This document shows positions 8,424 through 19,704 of a stretch of DNA of 64,000 bases, one piece after another (positions within the stretch are counted from its first letter, which is position 1; each line of letters starts with the position of its first letter). The translations under genes were made by a program, and so were the position numbers. The notes beneath the pieces are model-generated. The model did no database searches. It was not told where the DNA came from and was given only the letters and a program-made list of their open reading frames with translations. The stretch is from positions 124,001 through 188,000 of the forward strand of contig JAGXFW010000024.1 of the NCBI GenBank assembly GCA_024637035.1. The letters are read 5' to 3'. The DNA is from Actinomycetes bacterium. GTDB taxonomy: Bacteria > Actinomycetota > Thermoleophilia > RBG-16-64-13.

Positions 8424-10007
8424 GTGAGCCCCGCCGGTGCGACCATCGGACCTCCGGCGGGAGACGATGTAGGCGGCGGCGGTGAGGCCGCGGTGCCGAG
8501 TGAGACTGGTGCGTCAGAACACGGTCATCAGCTCTCGGAGCTGGAACGCGAACGGCACGCCAAGGCCGATCGTCTGGCCGCCGCTGGTGTCGAGCTCTTC
8601 GCTCGTCGCTTCGAGCCCCGCACGACCGCGGGTGAGGTACTCGAAGCTCACGGTGGCCTCGAGGCCGGGGAGTCCGCACCGGAAGCTTCCCATCGTGTGG
8701 CCGGGCGTGTCGTCGCCCGCCGAGAGCACGGCAAGGCTGCCTTCCTCACGGTACGTGATGGATGGGACGATCTGCAGGTCTACGCCAACGTCAACACGAT
8801 CGGGCGCGAGTCCTTCGACTCGTTCACGGGGCTCGACCTAGGCGACATCATCGGCGTCGAGGGGCATCCCTTCCGCACCAAGCGAGGCGAGCTCTCGCTG
8901 TTCGTGTCCTCGTGGACTCTCCTCACCAAATCGTTCCGCTCTCCACCGGAGAAGTGGCACGGGCTGCAGGACCGAGAGACCCGATACCGCCAGCGCTACG
9001 CCGACCTTGTCGCTAACCCGGAGGTCGGTCGCCAGCTGACCGTGCGCAGCGAGCTGGTGAGCGCCATGAGGCGGTTCCTCAGCGAGCGGGGCTTCCTCGA
9101 GGTCGAAACACCCATCCTCCAGCCGCTGCCGGGCGGCGCCCTCGCCCGCCCCTTCTCCACGCACCACAACGCTCTCGACGTGCAGCTCTACCTACGTATA
9201 GCGCCCGAACTCTATCTGAAGCGTCTCCTCGTGGGCGGCTTCCCGCGGGTCTTCGAGATCGGGAAGAACTTCCGCAACGAGGGGATCTCTCCCATCCACA
9301 ATCCCGAGTTCACCATGATGGAGCTCTACTGGGCCTACGTGGACTACCGCGAGATCATGGAACTCGTGGAAGAGATGGTGCCTGCCATCGCCCAAGATGT
9401 GCTCGGCACTACAAGCATCGTGGCGGAAGGGCGAGAGATCGAACTCGCCGGCCCCTGGCCGCGGCGCACGATCGACAGCTTGGTGGTAGAGGCCCTTGGT
9501 CTCGGCATGGCGGACATGCGTGCTGATGTTCCCGGAGCCCGCTCTCTTCTGCGGGCGAAAGGCGTCGACGTCGAAGGACGAGACACGTTCTCGTCGCTGG
9601 TGGACAAGACCCTGAAGCACCTGGTGTGGCCCCGCATGGTCGAGCCTATGTTCGCCATCGACCACCCGGTGGAGCTCAGCCCATTGGCCAAGGTCCATCC
9701 GCTGGATCCGACGCTGGTAGAACGCTTCCAGCCCATCATCGCGGGCAGGGAGGTGGGTAACGCCTTCTCTGAGTTGAACGACCCCCGAGATCAGCGCCGC
9801 CGGTTCGAGGCTCAAGCGTCGAGCAAGGCTGCCGGTGATGAGGAGGCCATGGTGCTCGACGAGGACTTCCTCAGGGCCCTCGAGTACGGCATGCCGCCGG
9901 CCGGCGGTCTGGGCATCGGGGTCGATAGACTGGCGATGCTCCTCCTCGGAGTCGACTCCATCCGAGACGTCATCCTGTTCCCGCAACTCCGTCCCGAGGA
10001 GTTCTAG
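8424..10007 (+). CDS. lysS: Lysyl-tRNA synthetase, class II
   Basis: This charges tRNA-Lys. The GTG follows the greA stop with no gap. After about 35 low-complexity residues there is the OB-fold anticodon-binding domain (GRVVARREHGKAAFLTVRD) and then the class II core: motif 1 region FLEVETPIL, the GGALARPF loop (GGANARPF is usual), motif 2 FRNEGISPIHNPEFT and motif 3 GLGIGVDRLAMLL. The length is 527 residues against about 490-500 usual; the extra lies in the disordered N-terminus. The downstream gene is separated by 200 bases. Confidence 0.95.
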   Translation: MSPAGATIGPPAGDDVGGGGEAAVPSETGASEHGHQLSELERERHAKADRLAAAGVELFARRFEPRTTAGEVLEAHGGLEAGESAPEASHRVAGRVVARREHGKAAFLTVRDGWDDLQVYANVNTIGRESFDSFTGLDLGDIIGVEGHPFRTKRGELSLFVSSWTLLTKSFRSPPEKWHGLQDRETRYRQRYADLVANPEVGRQLTVRSELVSAMRRFLSERGFLEVETPILQPLPGGALARPFSTHHNALDVQLYLRIAPELYLKRLLVGGFPRVFEIGKNFRNEGISPIHNPEFTMMELYWAYVDYREIMELVEEMVPAIAQDVLGTTSIVAEGREIELAGPWPRRTIDSLVVEALGLGMADMRADVPGARSLLRAKGVDVEGRDTFSSLVDKTLKHLVWPRMVEPMFAIDHPVELSPLAKVHPLDPTLVERFQPIIAGREVGNAFSELNDPRDQRRRFEAQASSKAAGDEEAMVLDEDFLRALEYGMPPAGGLGIGVDRLAMLLLGVDSIRDVILFPQLRPEEF

Positions 10008-10008
10008 T

Positions 10009-10027
10009 CGGCCCGATATCTGGGCCG
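10009..10027 (+). terminator. Hairpin just after lysS (weak terminator candidate)
   Basis: A 6-bp stem (CGGCCC at 10009-10014 with GGGCCG at 10022-10027) closes a seven-base loop two bases after the lysS stop. No U-tract follows, so intrinsic termination is doubtful. Confidence 0.3.
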
Positions 10028-10071
10028 CGAACCTGTGTTCGCCAGGAGCGGTCGGAACCGTCTCGGTGTGC

Positions 10072-10182
10072 TACAATGAACGAAGTTACGGACCCTTGCG
10101 TTCTGCTTCAATATGGTTCTTGAGCAGGCATTTCGTCTTAGTCATCAGTTCGTGCGATGAATCCAGCCCGCCACGGCGGGCT
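10072..10182 (+). promoter_or_regulatory. Possible mcsA promoter and leader hairpin
   Basis: A TACAAT hexamer at 10072-10077 could be a -10 box for the mcsA-mcsB-clpC run, although no good -35 box is placed before it. In the leader, AGCCCGCC (10165-10172) and GGCGGGCT (10175-10182) form a compact GC hairpin about 27 bases before the mcsA GTG, just ahead of the GAGAGGAGG ribosome binding site. No CtsR-type or CIRCE-type repeat is visible. Confidence 0.35.
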
Positions 10183-10208
10183 GTCTGGTAAGAGAGGAGG
10201 CGGGCCAC

Positions 10209-10790
10209 GTGTTCAGCGATGGTTCCGACTGGAAGGCCGCTCCTGGCGGCGCGCGTGTCTGCGACGCGTGCGGTGCTGAACCGGCTACCGTCCACGTCCT
10301 GCGCCTGGACGGCGAGGGTATGAATCACTCCCATCTCTGCCAAGAGTGCGCCGAGGGTGAAGCGGGTCAGGTGGAAGGCGCAGCACTGGTTGTGGCTATG
10401 CCTTCGGCCGGCACCATCGGTGCCACACCCGGGCGAGTCGGTGGCCGCTCTATCGACGAGAACGGCGATTCTTTCTCCCCTCTGTGCGTCGTGTGCGGCA
10501 CGACCTTGAACGACTTTCGAGAGAGCGGCCTATTCGGGTGCGCCGCGTGTCACGAGTTGTTCCGCGGTCACGTGGGCGAGGTGGACGAATCGTCGGTGGA
10601 AGGCGCGGAGTATCAGGGGAAGATCCCTCTGCGCATGCCGGGTGACAAGACCGAGCGCCGGGAAGTGGTCCGTCTGCAGCGCATGCTGCGCGAACTGATC
10701 GACACCGAGCGCTTCGAGGAAGCCGCCGGAGTGCGCGATCGCCTCACAGACATCGAGGCTGGATTCTCGAACCGTAGGGTCGATGGATAA
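10209..10790 (+). CDS. mcsA: McsA-like zinc-finger and UVR-domain protein
   Basis: McsA is the activator of the protein-arginine kinase McsB and feeds substrates to ClpC in Bacillus. The 193-residue product has four CxxC pairs: CDAC and CQEC in the N-terminal 50 residues, CVVC and CAAC near 97-118, fitting two zinc-binding units. A UVR domain follows at about 155-187 with the RMLRELIDTERFEEAAGVRDRL pattern. The GTG follows a strong GAGAGGAGG. The stop overlaps mcsB by eight bases, and clpC comes next. The usual first gene of the operon, the repressor ctsR, is missing; lysS occupies that side. The partner kinase is degenerate, so its role may be that of a ClpC adaptor. Confidence 0.88.
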   Translation: MFSDGSDWKAAPGGARVCDACGAEPATVHVLRLDGEGMNHSHLCQECAEGEAGQVEGAALVVAMPSAGTIGATPGRVGGRSIDENGDSFSPLCVVCGTTLNDFRESGLFGCAACHELFRGHVGEVDESSVEGAEYQGKIPLRMPGDKTERREVVRLQRMLRELIDTERFEEAAGVRDRLTDIEAGFSNRRVDG

Positions 10791-11802
10791 TCCGCTGATA
10801 CTCGCCTCAGGACTCACGGTCTCTCGGAACGAGATCGCGGCCCCCTTCCCCCACGTGGGCGACGACGTCTCGCTTCGCTCCGTCGCGGAACGTGTGCAGA
10901 GTGCGCTGAGCCACTGCGGTGGTCCAGGCGAATGGGAGATCCAGACTCTCGCATCGCTTCCCCCGGTGCAGCGCAACTATCTGTCGGAACGGGGTCTGAT
11001 GACACCGTCGTTCGCGGCCAATGGAGGCGCGTGGCGGCTCTACGGCCTCTTTCAGGGTGGGCGTGCCGCCGTCGAGGTCAACGGGGCCGACCACATCAGA
11101 CTCCTCACCTCGGGGCCGGGCGAGGTTCTGTCCGAGCTGTGGGCTACCATCGACAGTGTGGACGACCAGCTGGAGACCGAGATCCCCTACGCGTTCGATG
11201 AGCGCTGGGGTTATCTTACGGCCCACCTCGACGATTCCGGCACCGGTCTGAGGGCATACGCCACCATCCATGTACCGGGCCTCATGATCACGGGGCGCCT
11301 CGGGGGCATAGCCCTCGGCCTCGTCCGCCAAGGGCTAGGTTTGGCTCCGTTGTGGAACGGCGCCGGCGGGGTCTTTCAAGTTTTCAACAAGCGGGCCCAG
11401 GGTACATCCGAAGGGCGAATCACCGATTCTGTTGCAGCTGCTTCGGCCGATATCGTCGATCAGGAACGCACAGTCCGCAAGAGGCTCTTCAGGGAGAACG
11501 CGGTGAGTGTGCGGGATCACATCGGTAGGGCGCTCGGCACGGCCCAGCAGGCCTGGTCGGTCTCCAACGCCGAGGGTCTCACCCTCGTATCGTCCATCCA
11601 AGTCGGCGTTGCCATGGGTCTGATCGAAGATTCTGGATTCGGGACCGAAGATACTCTTCTGCTGATGCGCCGTATCCAACCAGCCCATCTCGTCGTAGAT
11701 GAAGTGGGGCCGGGTTTCGCGGGTCTGGAAGACCCGCAGGTTGACGAGGTCCGCGCTCGCACCCTCCGTCGTTTGTTCGCAGGAGCGCGCGCAGAACTAT
11801 AG
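10783..11802 (+). CDS. mcsB: McsB-family guanido phosphotransferase homologue, probably catalytically dead
   Basis: The 339-residue product aligns along its length with protein-arginine kinase McsB (for example YAFDERWGYLT, GTGLRAYATIHVPGL, VFQVFNK, DIVDQER). The residues that do the chemistry are changed. The SSRIRLAR nucleotide-binding motif is SGLTVSR (9-15). The acidic NEEDH motif is NGADH (100-104). The SCPTN segment with the reactive Cys is AHLDD (147-151), placing His148 at the Cys position. The GEGSEA loop and the RD pair of the phosphoarginine pocket are also absent. The fold is kept but phosphoryl transfer looks unlikely. It sits between mcsA and clpC and may act as a scaffold. Comparisons were made from memory of the Bacillus protein. 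Confidence 0.85.
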   Translation: MDNPLILASGLTVSRNEIAAPFPHVGDDVSLRSVAERVQSALSHCGGPGEWEIQTLASLPPVQRNYLSERGLMTPSFAANGGAWRLYGLFQGGRAAVEVNGADHIRLLTSGPGEVLSELWATIDSVDDQLETEIPYAFDERWGYLTAHLDDSGTGLRAYATIHVPGLMITGRLGGIALGLVRQGLGLAPLWNGAGGVFQVFNKRAQGTSEGRITDSVAAASADIVDQERTVRKRLFRENAVSVRDHIGRALGTAQQAWSVSNAEGLTLVSSIQVGVAMGLIEDSGFGTEDTLLLMRRIQPAHLVVDEVGPGFAGLEDPQVDEVRARTLRRLFAGARAEL

Positions 11803-11812
11803 AGAGGTAGTC

Positions 11813-14287
<2,475 letters not shown>

Positions 14288-14301
14288 CAGAACGGAGTCG
14301 A

Positions 14302-15672
14302 TTGGCGCGAAGTCGCAGTATCTTCGTCTGCAACAGCTGCGGCTACCAGAGTTCGCGCTGGCTCGGTCGGTGTCCCGACTGTGACGAGTGGAACACGCTC
14401 CAGGAGGAGATGCCCGCGGTCCGGGCGCTTCCTGGAGGCAGGCGGGCGACCGAGGTCGCACCTGTGCCGCAGAGGCTTGCGTCGGTAAGCGCGCACGCCG
14501 AAGAACGGTTGAGTTCGGGCCTGAGCGAGTTGGACCTCGTGCTCGGCGGCGGCTTGGTGCAGGGTTCGGTAGTGCTGGTTGGAGGCGAGCCGGGCATAGG
14601 CAAGAGTACGTTGCTTCTGCAGGCGTTGCTGGACCTGGAAGCGCGTGGTGTCGCGACGCTGCTGGTGTCGGGCGAGGAATCGCCGGCGCAGGTGAAGATG
14701 CGTGCGCGTCGCCTCGATGGTCCCGTAGACGATCTGCGGTTGATCAGCGAGACGCGCAGCGCTCAGGTCTTGGCGTGTCTCGAGGAGCAGATGCCGGCCG
14801 TGTGTGTGGTCGACAGTATCCAGACGATGTGGTCTGAGGAGATCTCATCGGCACCGGGTTCGGTGTCGCAGATCCGAGATGTTACAGGACAGTTGCTTCG
14901 GGTGGCGAAAGGGAATGCGATCACCATGCTGTTGGTGGGACACGTGACCAAGGCTGGCGATCTGGCCGGGCCTCGAGTTCTGGAGCACATGGTAGATGCC
15001 GTCCTGTCGTTCGAGGGAGATCGCACCCGTCCGTACAGGATCCTTCGGGCGGCGAAGAACCGTTTCGGCTCGACGAACGAGGTGGGCGTGTTCCAGATGA
15101 CGGGCCGCGGTCTCGTTGGAGTGCCGGATCCATCGGCTCTGTTCTTGGAAGACGGTCCCGCGAGTCCCGGGGCGGCGATACTGGCGGCGGTCGAAGGTTC
15201 GCGGTGCCTCTTGGCGGAGGTGCAGGCGCTGGTGGTGTCGAGTGCGCTGGCGATGCCACGTAGGGTCACCCGGGGCGTCGACGGCAATCGGTTGGCGATG
15301 GTGACGGCGGTGCTCACAAGGCGGGCCGGCATGCGTTTGGGAGAGTGCGACATCTTCGTGAACGTGGGTGGTGGGCTGTCGGTGGAAGACCCCGCGGCCG
15401 ATCTGCCTTTGGCGCTTGCGGTGGCCTCGGCGCTGCACGACAAGCCGTTGCCTGGTGTGGCGGCGTTCGGGGAACTCAGCCTCACCGGGCGCGTGCGCTA
15501 CGTGGCTCACGGTGAGGTGCGTGTGCAGGAATTGGCCAGACACGGCATCGAGCGGGTTCTCGCCCCCCGTCGGAATGTGGACGAGCTTCGTGATCGGGGC
15601 GCCGTGCCCCAGGGCGTGACGCTGCAGGCGGTCGAGGACATACAGGACGTAGTGAGAGGTGTCATTGCCTAA
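14302..15672 (+). CDS. radA: DNA repair protein RadA
   Basis: RadA is a RecA-like hexameric helicase that extends recombination intermediates. A TTG start after CGGAG is used, giving 456 residues. The N-terminal zinc finger has C10, C13, C24 and C27. Walker A GEPGIGKST is near residue 95, the RadA-specific KNRFG motif is near 252, and the C-terminal third is the Lon-protease-like domain (FVNVGGGLSVEDPAADL). The end overlaps disA by 14 bases; RadA is known to modulate DisA in Bacillus, so the pairing is functional as well as positional. Confidence 0.96.
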   Translation: MARSRSIFVCNSCGYQSSRWLGRCPDCDEWNTLQEEMPAVRALPGGRRATEVAPVPQRLASVSAHAEERLSSGLSELDLVLGGGLVQGSVVLVGGEPGIGKSTLLLQALLDLEARGVATLLVSGEESPAQVKMRARRLDGPVDDLRLISETRSAQVLACLEEQMPAVCVVDSIQTMWSEEISSAPGSVSQIRDVTGQLLRVAKGNAITMLLVGHVTKAGDLAGPRVLEHMVDAVLSFEGDRTRPYRILRAAKNRFGSTNEVGVFQMTGRGLVGVPDPSALFLEDGPASPGAAILAAVEGSRCLLAEVQALVVSSALAMPRRVTRGVDGNRLAMVTAVLTRRAGMRLGECDIFVNVGGGLSVEDPAADLPLALAVASALHDKPLPGVAAFGELSLTGRVRYVAHGEVRVQELARHGIERVLAPRRNVDELRDRGAVPQGVTLQAVEDIQDVVRGVIA

Positions 15673-16747
15673 GACGCAGATTCCCGCTAGCGATCGACTT
15701 CTCGAGGCCCTCCGGCTGGTAGCGCCGGGCACGGTGATCCGTGAGGCACTCGACAACATCGTGCGCGCTCGAACCGGCGCGCTCCTGGTGTTCGCCGACA
15801 AGGACCAGGTGGACCCGTTGGTGACAGGCGGCATCCCCATCGGCGCCGAACTCACGCCCATGGTGGTGTACGAGTTGGCCAAGATGGACGGGGGGATCCT
15901 CTTCACGCGTGACGGCGGGCGCATCACTCACGCCAATGTGCACCTGATGCCCGATCCCAGCATCCCGTCCATGGAGACCGGCACGAGGCACCGCACCGCG
16001 GAACGGGTGGCCAAACAGATCGATGCCCTCGTGCTCTCGATCTCGGCGGCTCGAGACGTCGTGTCCTTGTACATCGATGGCACCCGTTACGTCCTCGAAG
16101 AGATACGGGTGATCTTGACCAAGGCCAATCAAGCCCTTCAGACGCTCGAGAAGTACAAGTCGCGCCTCACCCAGGTGTCCACGTCGCTGAGTGCGCTGGA
16201 GTTCGAGGACGCGGTCACCCTCTACGATGTGCTGAGCGTGCTCCAACGGTCGGAGATGGTGTTGCGTGTCGCCCGGGAGATCGAGCGCTACATAGTGGAG
16301 CTGGGCGGTGAGGGCAGGCTCATCCGCATGCAGTTGGAAGAGTTGATGGTCGACGTGAGGGAGGACCAGAGATCGGTGCTCCTCGACTACCTACCCGATT
16401 TCGCCGATCTGAGCGCCGATGAGGTAGCCGTGGGCCTGAGCAGGCTCGATTCGGACGCCATCGTGTCCCTGCCGCGCATCGGCGAACTCCTCGGGTACGC
16501 CGGCGACGTCGATCCGATCGAATTGCATGTTTCCGCGAGAGGCCACCGCATGTTGCGCAAGATCCCCCGCCTCCCGAAGGGTGTCATCGTGAACCTGGTC
16601 GGGGGGTTCTCGAGCCTTGAGGACATCATCAACGCCACCACCGATGAGCTGGTTGCCGTGGACGGAGTCAGTCCCGCGCGTGCTCACGACATCAAAGAAG
16701 GGTTCCTACGTCTGAGGGAGCTCAATCTGCTAGAGAGGTACGGATGA
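15659..16747 (+). CDS. disA: DNA integrity scanning diadenylate cyclase DisA
   Basis: DisA makes cyclic di-AMP from two ATP and stops when it meets branched DNA. The 362-residue protein has the DAC domain (1-150), a helical spine, and a C-terminal helix-hairpin-helix DNA-binding domain (GGFSSLEDIINATTDELVAVDGVSPARA). The RHR motif is intact (TGTRHRTAERVAKQ). The usual DGA motif reads DGG (KMDGGI, around residues 77-79), a small change in the ATP-contacting loop. The GTG start overlaps radA and the stop overlaps the carD start (ATGA). Confidence 0.95.
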   Translation: MSLPKTQIPASDRLLEALRLVAPGTVIREALDNIVRARTGALLVFADKDQVDPLVTGGIPIGAELTPMVVYELAKMDGGILFTRDGGRITHANVHLMPDPSIPSMETGTRHRTAERVAKQIDALVLSISAARDVVSLYIDGTRYVLEEIRVILTKANQALQTLEKYKSRLTQVSTSLSALEFEDAVTLYDVLSVLQRSEMVLRVAREIERYIVELGGEGRLIRMQLEELMVDVREDQRSVLLDYLPDFADLSADEVAVGLSRLDSDAIVSLPRIGELLGYAGDVDPIELHVSARGHRMLRKIPRLPKGVIVNLVGGFSSLEDIINATTDELVAVDGVSPARAHDIKEGFLRLRELNLLERYG

Positions 16748-17271
16748 TGGGTGAAGAACTAGCTGTCACGTTCAAGGTTGGAGACAAGGTCGTCTACCCG
16801 CACCATGGGGCGGGCAGGGTGCTGGAGGTCTCCGACCGCGATGTGTGCGGCGACACGAAGGAGTACATGACCATCCGCATCCTCCACAACGACATGACCG
16901 TGATGGTGCCGGTGGAGAACGCAGAACGTGCCGGCATCCGATCGGTGATCGACGAGGTGTTGGTGCACGAGGTGATGGGCGTGATCCGCAACGATCCCAC
17001 CACGATGCCCATGAACTGGAATCGACGCCTCAAGCATAATCGGGACAAGATCAAGTCGGGGGATATCTTCGAGGTCGCGGATGTCGTGCGCAACCTGGCG
17101 CTCCGAGACGCGGAGAAGGGACTCTCCACCGGTGAGAAGCAGATGTTCGGCCGAGTGAAGAAGATCTTGGCGTCGGAGTTGATGTACGCCATGCGGGTCA
17201 CCGAAGACGAATCACTTGCCCGCCTGGAAGAGCTGCTTGCGGAGATCTGCGACCGGACGAGCTGCCAGTAG
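16744..17271 (+). CDS. carD: CarD-family transcriptional regulator
   Basis: CarD-type proteins bind the RNA polymerase beta subunit lobe and stabilise open complexes. The N-terminal Tudor-like RNA-polymerase-interacting domain is visible as FKVGDKVVYPHHGAGRVLEV (about residues 9-28), followed by a basic, mostly helical domain (RLKHNRDKIKSGD, RDAEKGLSTGEKQMFGRVKKILASEL). The 175-residue length is normal. Two adjacent ATGs (16744 and 16747) are possible; both overlap disA. The order disA-carD-PIN/TRAM is shared by several Gram-positive lineages. Confidence 0.93.
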   Translation: MMGEELAVTFKVGDKVVYPHHGAGRVLEVSDRDVCGDTKEYMTIRILHNDMTVMVPVENAERAGIRSVIDEVLVHEVMGVIRNDPTTMPMNWNRRLKHNRDKIKSGDIFEVADVVRNLALRDAEKGLSTGEKQMFGRVKKILASELMYAMRVTEDESLARLEELLAEICDRTSCQ

Positions 17272-17301
17272 TCGGTCAGATAGGAGGGAAGGGAGGGGGA
17301 G

Positions 17302-18354
17302 GTGCGAGCGATTGTCGTCTTGACCCGCGTGATCCTTACCATCGTGGGAGGGGTCGCGGGCTACGAAGCAACGAACCTGGGCTTGTCTTATGCGTCATTA
17401 TCTAATCGTTATTCGCTTCTTCTGTTGGGCCTGGGTATCGTTGTCGTCGGCACGGTCGGTATTGTTCTTGGAGGAGTAGTCGCCCGTCAGTTGTTCCGCT
17501 TGGGGGCGTGGCTTGAGCGTGTCACCGCCCGAGTGAGCGCAGCAGCACTTCTGGTCACGAGCCTGGGGCTGATCCTGGGGCTCGGGGTCGCTGCCCTGGC
17601 CAGCTTGGCAGTCAAGGATCTTCCTGTGGTCGGGGTGTTCATCCTTCCCCTCATCTTCGCAGCCGGTGGGTATCTGTTCGCGTTCCTCGCGTACACGCGA
17701 AGCGCGGACATCAGCCGCGTTCTCGGTTTCAAGAACATAGGCGCCGATCGGTCCGGTGGTGACCATCCTCCGAAGATACTCGATACCTCGGCGATCATCG
17801 ATGCCCGCATCGGCGATCTCGTGCCGACTCACTTCCTCGAAGGCGACTTGGTCATCCCGGCGTTCGTGCTCGAGGAACTGCAATCGATCGCAGACGCCAC
17901 TGATCCGCAGCGTCGAACGCGCGGCAGGCGTGGGCTCGAGTGTGTCCAGCATCTCCAGGACACCTACGATCGCGTGGTCATCGTCGATCGCGACTTCCCG
18001 GGCATCTCTGAGGTGGACACGAAGTTGCTGAAACTGGCGAAGGAGTTGGGCGGCAGCATCCTCACAACGGACTACAACCTGAACAAGGTCGCCCAGATCC
18101 AGGGGGTGACGGTGCTCAACGTGAACGAACTGGCCAACGCGCTGAAACCGGTGCTTCTTCCGGGTGAGAGTCTCGCGGTGCGGGTGATCCGGGAGGGCAA
18201 GGAGGAGGACCAAGGTGTAGCCTACCTGGACGACGGCACCATGGTCGTGGTGGAGGGTGGCCGCGGCAAGATGGGCCAGGAGATCCACGTGCAGGTCACC
18301 TCGGTTCTCCAGAACCCTTCGGGGAAGATGGTCTTCACCAAACTGGCTTCGTGA
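17302..18354 (+). CDS. PIN/TRAM-domain membrane protein (YacL-like)
   Basis: The 350-residue product has four hydrophobic segments in the first 135 residues (for example YSLLLLGLGIVVVGTVGIVLGG), then a PIN nuclease-like domain (about 155-280) with conserved acidic positions in ILDTSAIIDARI, the VIPAFVLEELQ segment, DTKLLKLAKELGG and ILTTDYNLNKVA, and a TRAM domain at the end (about 290-350). It corresponds to Bacillus YacL, placed between disA and ispD there too. The substrate is unknown, and RNase activity is inferred only from the fold. The GTG follows a long purine tract (GGAGGGAAGGGAGGGGGAGG). Confidence 0.88.
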   Translation: MRAIVVLTRVILTIVGGVAGYEATNLGLSYASLSNRYSLLLLGLGIVVVGTVGIVLGGVVARQLFRLGAWLERVTARVSAAALLVTSLGLILGLGVAALASLAVKDLPVVGVFILPLIFAAGGYLFAFLAYTRSADISRVLGFKNIGADRSGGDHPPKILDTSAIIDARIGDLVPTHFLEGDLVIPAFVLEELQSIADATDPQRRTRGRRGLECVQHLQDTYDRVVIVDRDFPGISEVDTKLLKLAKELGGSILTTDYNLNKVAQIQGVTVLNVNELANALKPVLLPGESLAVRVIREGKEEDQGVAYLDDGTMVVVEGGRGKMGQEIHVQVTSVLQNPSGKMVFTKLAS

Positions 18355-18361
18355 ACAGCGC

Positions 18362-19114
18362 ATGAGCACCCGCCGCGATCCAACGGCCGACACTTCTGCG
18401 CCCCAGCCCGGCCGCCTCTCGATCATCGTTGCGGCCGGCGGCCACGGCGTCCGCCTGAAGGCCGACCAGCCCAAACAGTACATCGACCTGCTCGGTGTGC
18501 CGATGCTGCAGCGTACTATCGCGGCCCTCGATTCCTGCAGGGCTGTCGACAAGATCGTGGTGGTGGTCAACGCGGAAGACGTCGACTATTGCCACGCCGA
18601 GATCGTGGCCGAGCGGTTCTCGAAGGTGGTTGCTGTGGTGGGTGGGGGGAGAGAGCGGGCGTTCTCGGTGCGGAACGGCTTCAACGCGCTGGGCCGAATA
18701 GGCGCCACCGAGTTCGTCGGGGTGCACGACGGGGCTCGCCCGCTCATCCGCTGCGAAGAGATCACCCGTGCGCGCGAAAGGCTGGCTGCGGCCTCGACGC
18801 TCGCCGGCGTCGTACTCGCTGTTCCCAGCGTGGACACCCTGAAGCGCGTGGATGCTAAGGGCCTCGTGATCGAGACGCCGGAGCGGGAACGCCTCTGGAG
18901 GGCTCAGACCCCACAGATCTTCCGGTGGCGGCGCTTCGCTGTCGCCTATGACCAGCCCGACTCTGTCCTGGCCTCCGTCACGGACGATTCCTCACTGGTG
19001 GAGGCCACCGGCGGCCGCGTCGTCGTCGTGGAGGGCTCGCCGGAGAACCTGAAGGTCACCGATCCCGCCGACATACTCGCAGCCGAGCAGATCCTGGCGG
19101 CGCGACGACGTTGA
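18362..19114 (+). CDS. ispD: 2-C-methyl-D-erythritol 4-phosphate cytidylyltransferase
   Basis: IspD joins CTP and MEP to give CDP-methylerythritol in the non-mevalonate isoprenoid pathway. The ATG at 18362 gives 250 residues. The nucleotide-binding segment reads IVAAGGHGVRLKADQPKQY (about residues 21-39), followed by GVHDGARPL, VPSVDTLKRV and QTPQIFRW. About 18 residues precede the first strand. The next gene, ispF, overlaps by four bases, which supports the assignment. Confidence 0.94.
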   Translation: MSTRRDPTADTSAPQPGRLSIIVAAGGHGVRLKADQPKQYIDLLGVPMLQRTIAALDSCRAVDKIVVVVNAEDVDYCHAEIVAERFSKVVAVVGGGRERAFSVRNGFNALGRIGATEFVGVHDGARPLIRCEEITRARERLAAASTLAGVVLAVPSVDTLKRVDAKGLVIETPERERLWRAQTPQIFRWRRFAVAYDQPDSVLASVTDDSSLVEATGGRVVVVEGSPENLKVTDPADILAAEQILAARRR

Positions 19115-19704
19115 GCGGCGGGCCGGAACTCGGAGCGACCGGCGCGGGCCCACCGACGGCCGCGGGCCCACCGACGGCCGCGGCCCCGTCCGGGGCCACG
19201 GAGGGCTGCGGTTCCCGGGAAACGGCTCCCTGCTACCGTACGGGTCTCGGCATCGACGCCCACCGCTTCGCGCCGGACCGTGCGCTCGTGCTTGGCGGGG
19301 TACGGCTGCGGGACACGCACGGGCTTGCCGGCCACAGCGACGCCGACGTCCTCGTGCACGCCCTGATGGACGCGCTCCTCGGCGCGGCGGGCCTGGAGGA
19401 TATCGGCCACTACTTCCCAGATTCCGATCCGAAGTACGCCGGAGCAGACAGCGTGGAGCTTCTGCGTCAGGTGGTGCGCCTGCTCCATGAGCGCGGCTGG
19501 CGGGTGGGGAACGCGGACGCCGTCGTGGTGTGCGAAGAGCCGCGCATCGCACCACACCGATCCTCCATGAAACGCGTTCTGGCGTTGGCGCTGGCTATCC
19601 CGGAGGAACGCCTCGGTATCCGCGGCACGACGACGGAGGGCATGGGTTTCCCCGGCCGCGGCGAGGGTATCCTGGCTCAGGCCGTGGTGTTGATCGAACG
19701 GTGA
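19111..19704 (+). CDS. ispF: 2-C-methyl-D-erythritol 2,4-cyclodiphosphate synthase with N-terminal extension
   Basis: IspF cyclises CDP-ME 2-phosphate to MEcPP. The core starts around residue 43 with GLGIDAHRF, with zinc ligands in this segment, HSDADVLVHALMDALLGAAGLEDIGHYFPD, and the C-terminal TTTEGMGFPGRGEG loop. The core is the usual size (about 155 residues). It is preceded by about 42 Ala/Gly/Pro-rich residues because the only suitable start is a TTG at 19111 overlapping the ispD stop. Part of the extension is encoded by an 18-bp tandem duplication. No closer start codon is visible. Confidence 0.93.
   Translation: MSGGPELGATGAGPPTAAGPPTAAAPSGATEGCGSRETAPCYRTGLGIDAHRFAPDRALVLGGVRLRDTHGLAGHSDADVLVHALMDALLGAAGLEDIGHYFPDSDPKYAGADSVELLRQVVRLLHERGWRVGNADAVVVCEEPRIAPHRSSMKRVLALALAIPEERLGIRGTTTEGMGFPGRGEGILAQAVVLIER
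19144..19179 (+). repeat. 18-bp tandem duplication inside ispF
   Basis: Two perfect adjacent 18-base copies (19144-19161, 19162-19179) encode the repeated peptide GPPTAA in the disordered N-terminal extension of IspF. It keeps the reading frame. Confidence 0.9.
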
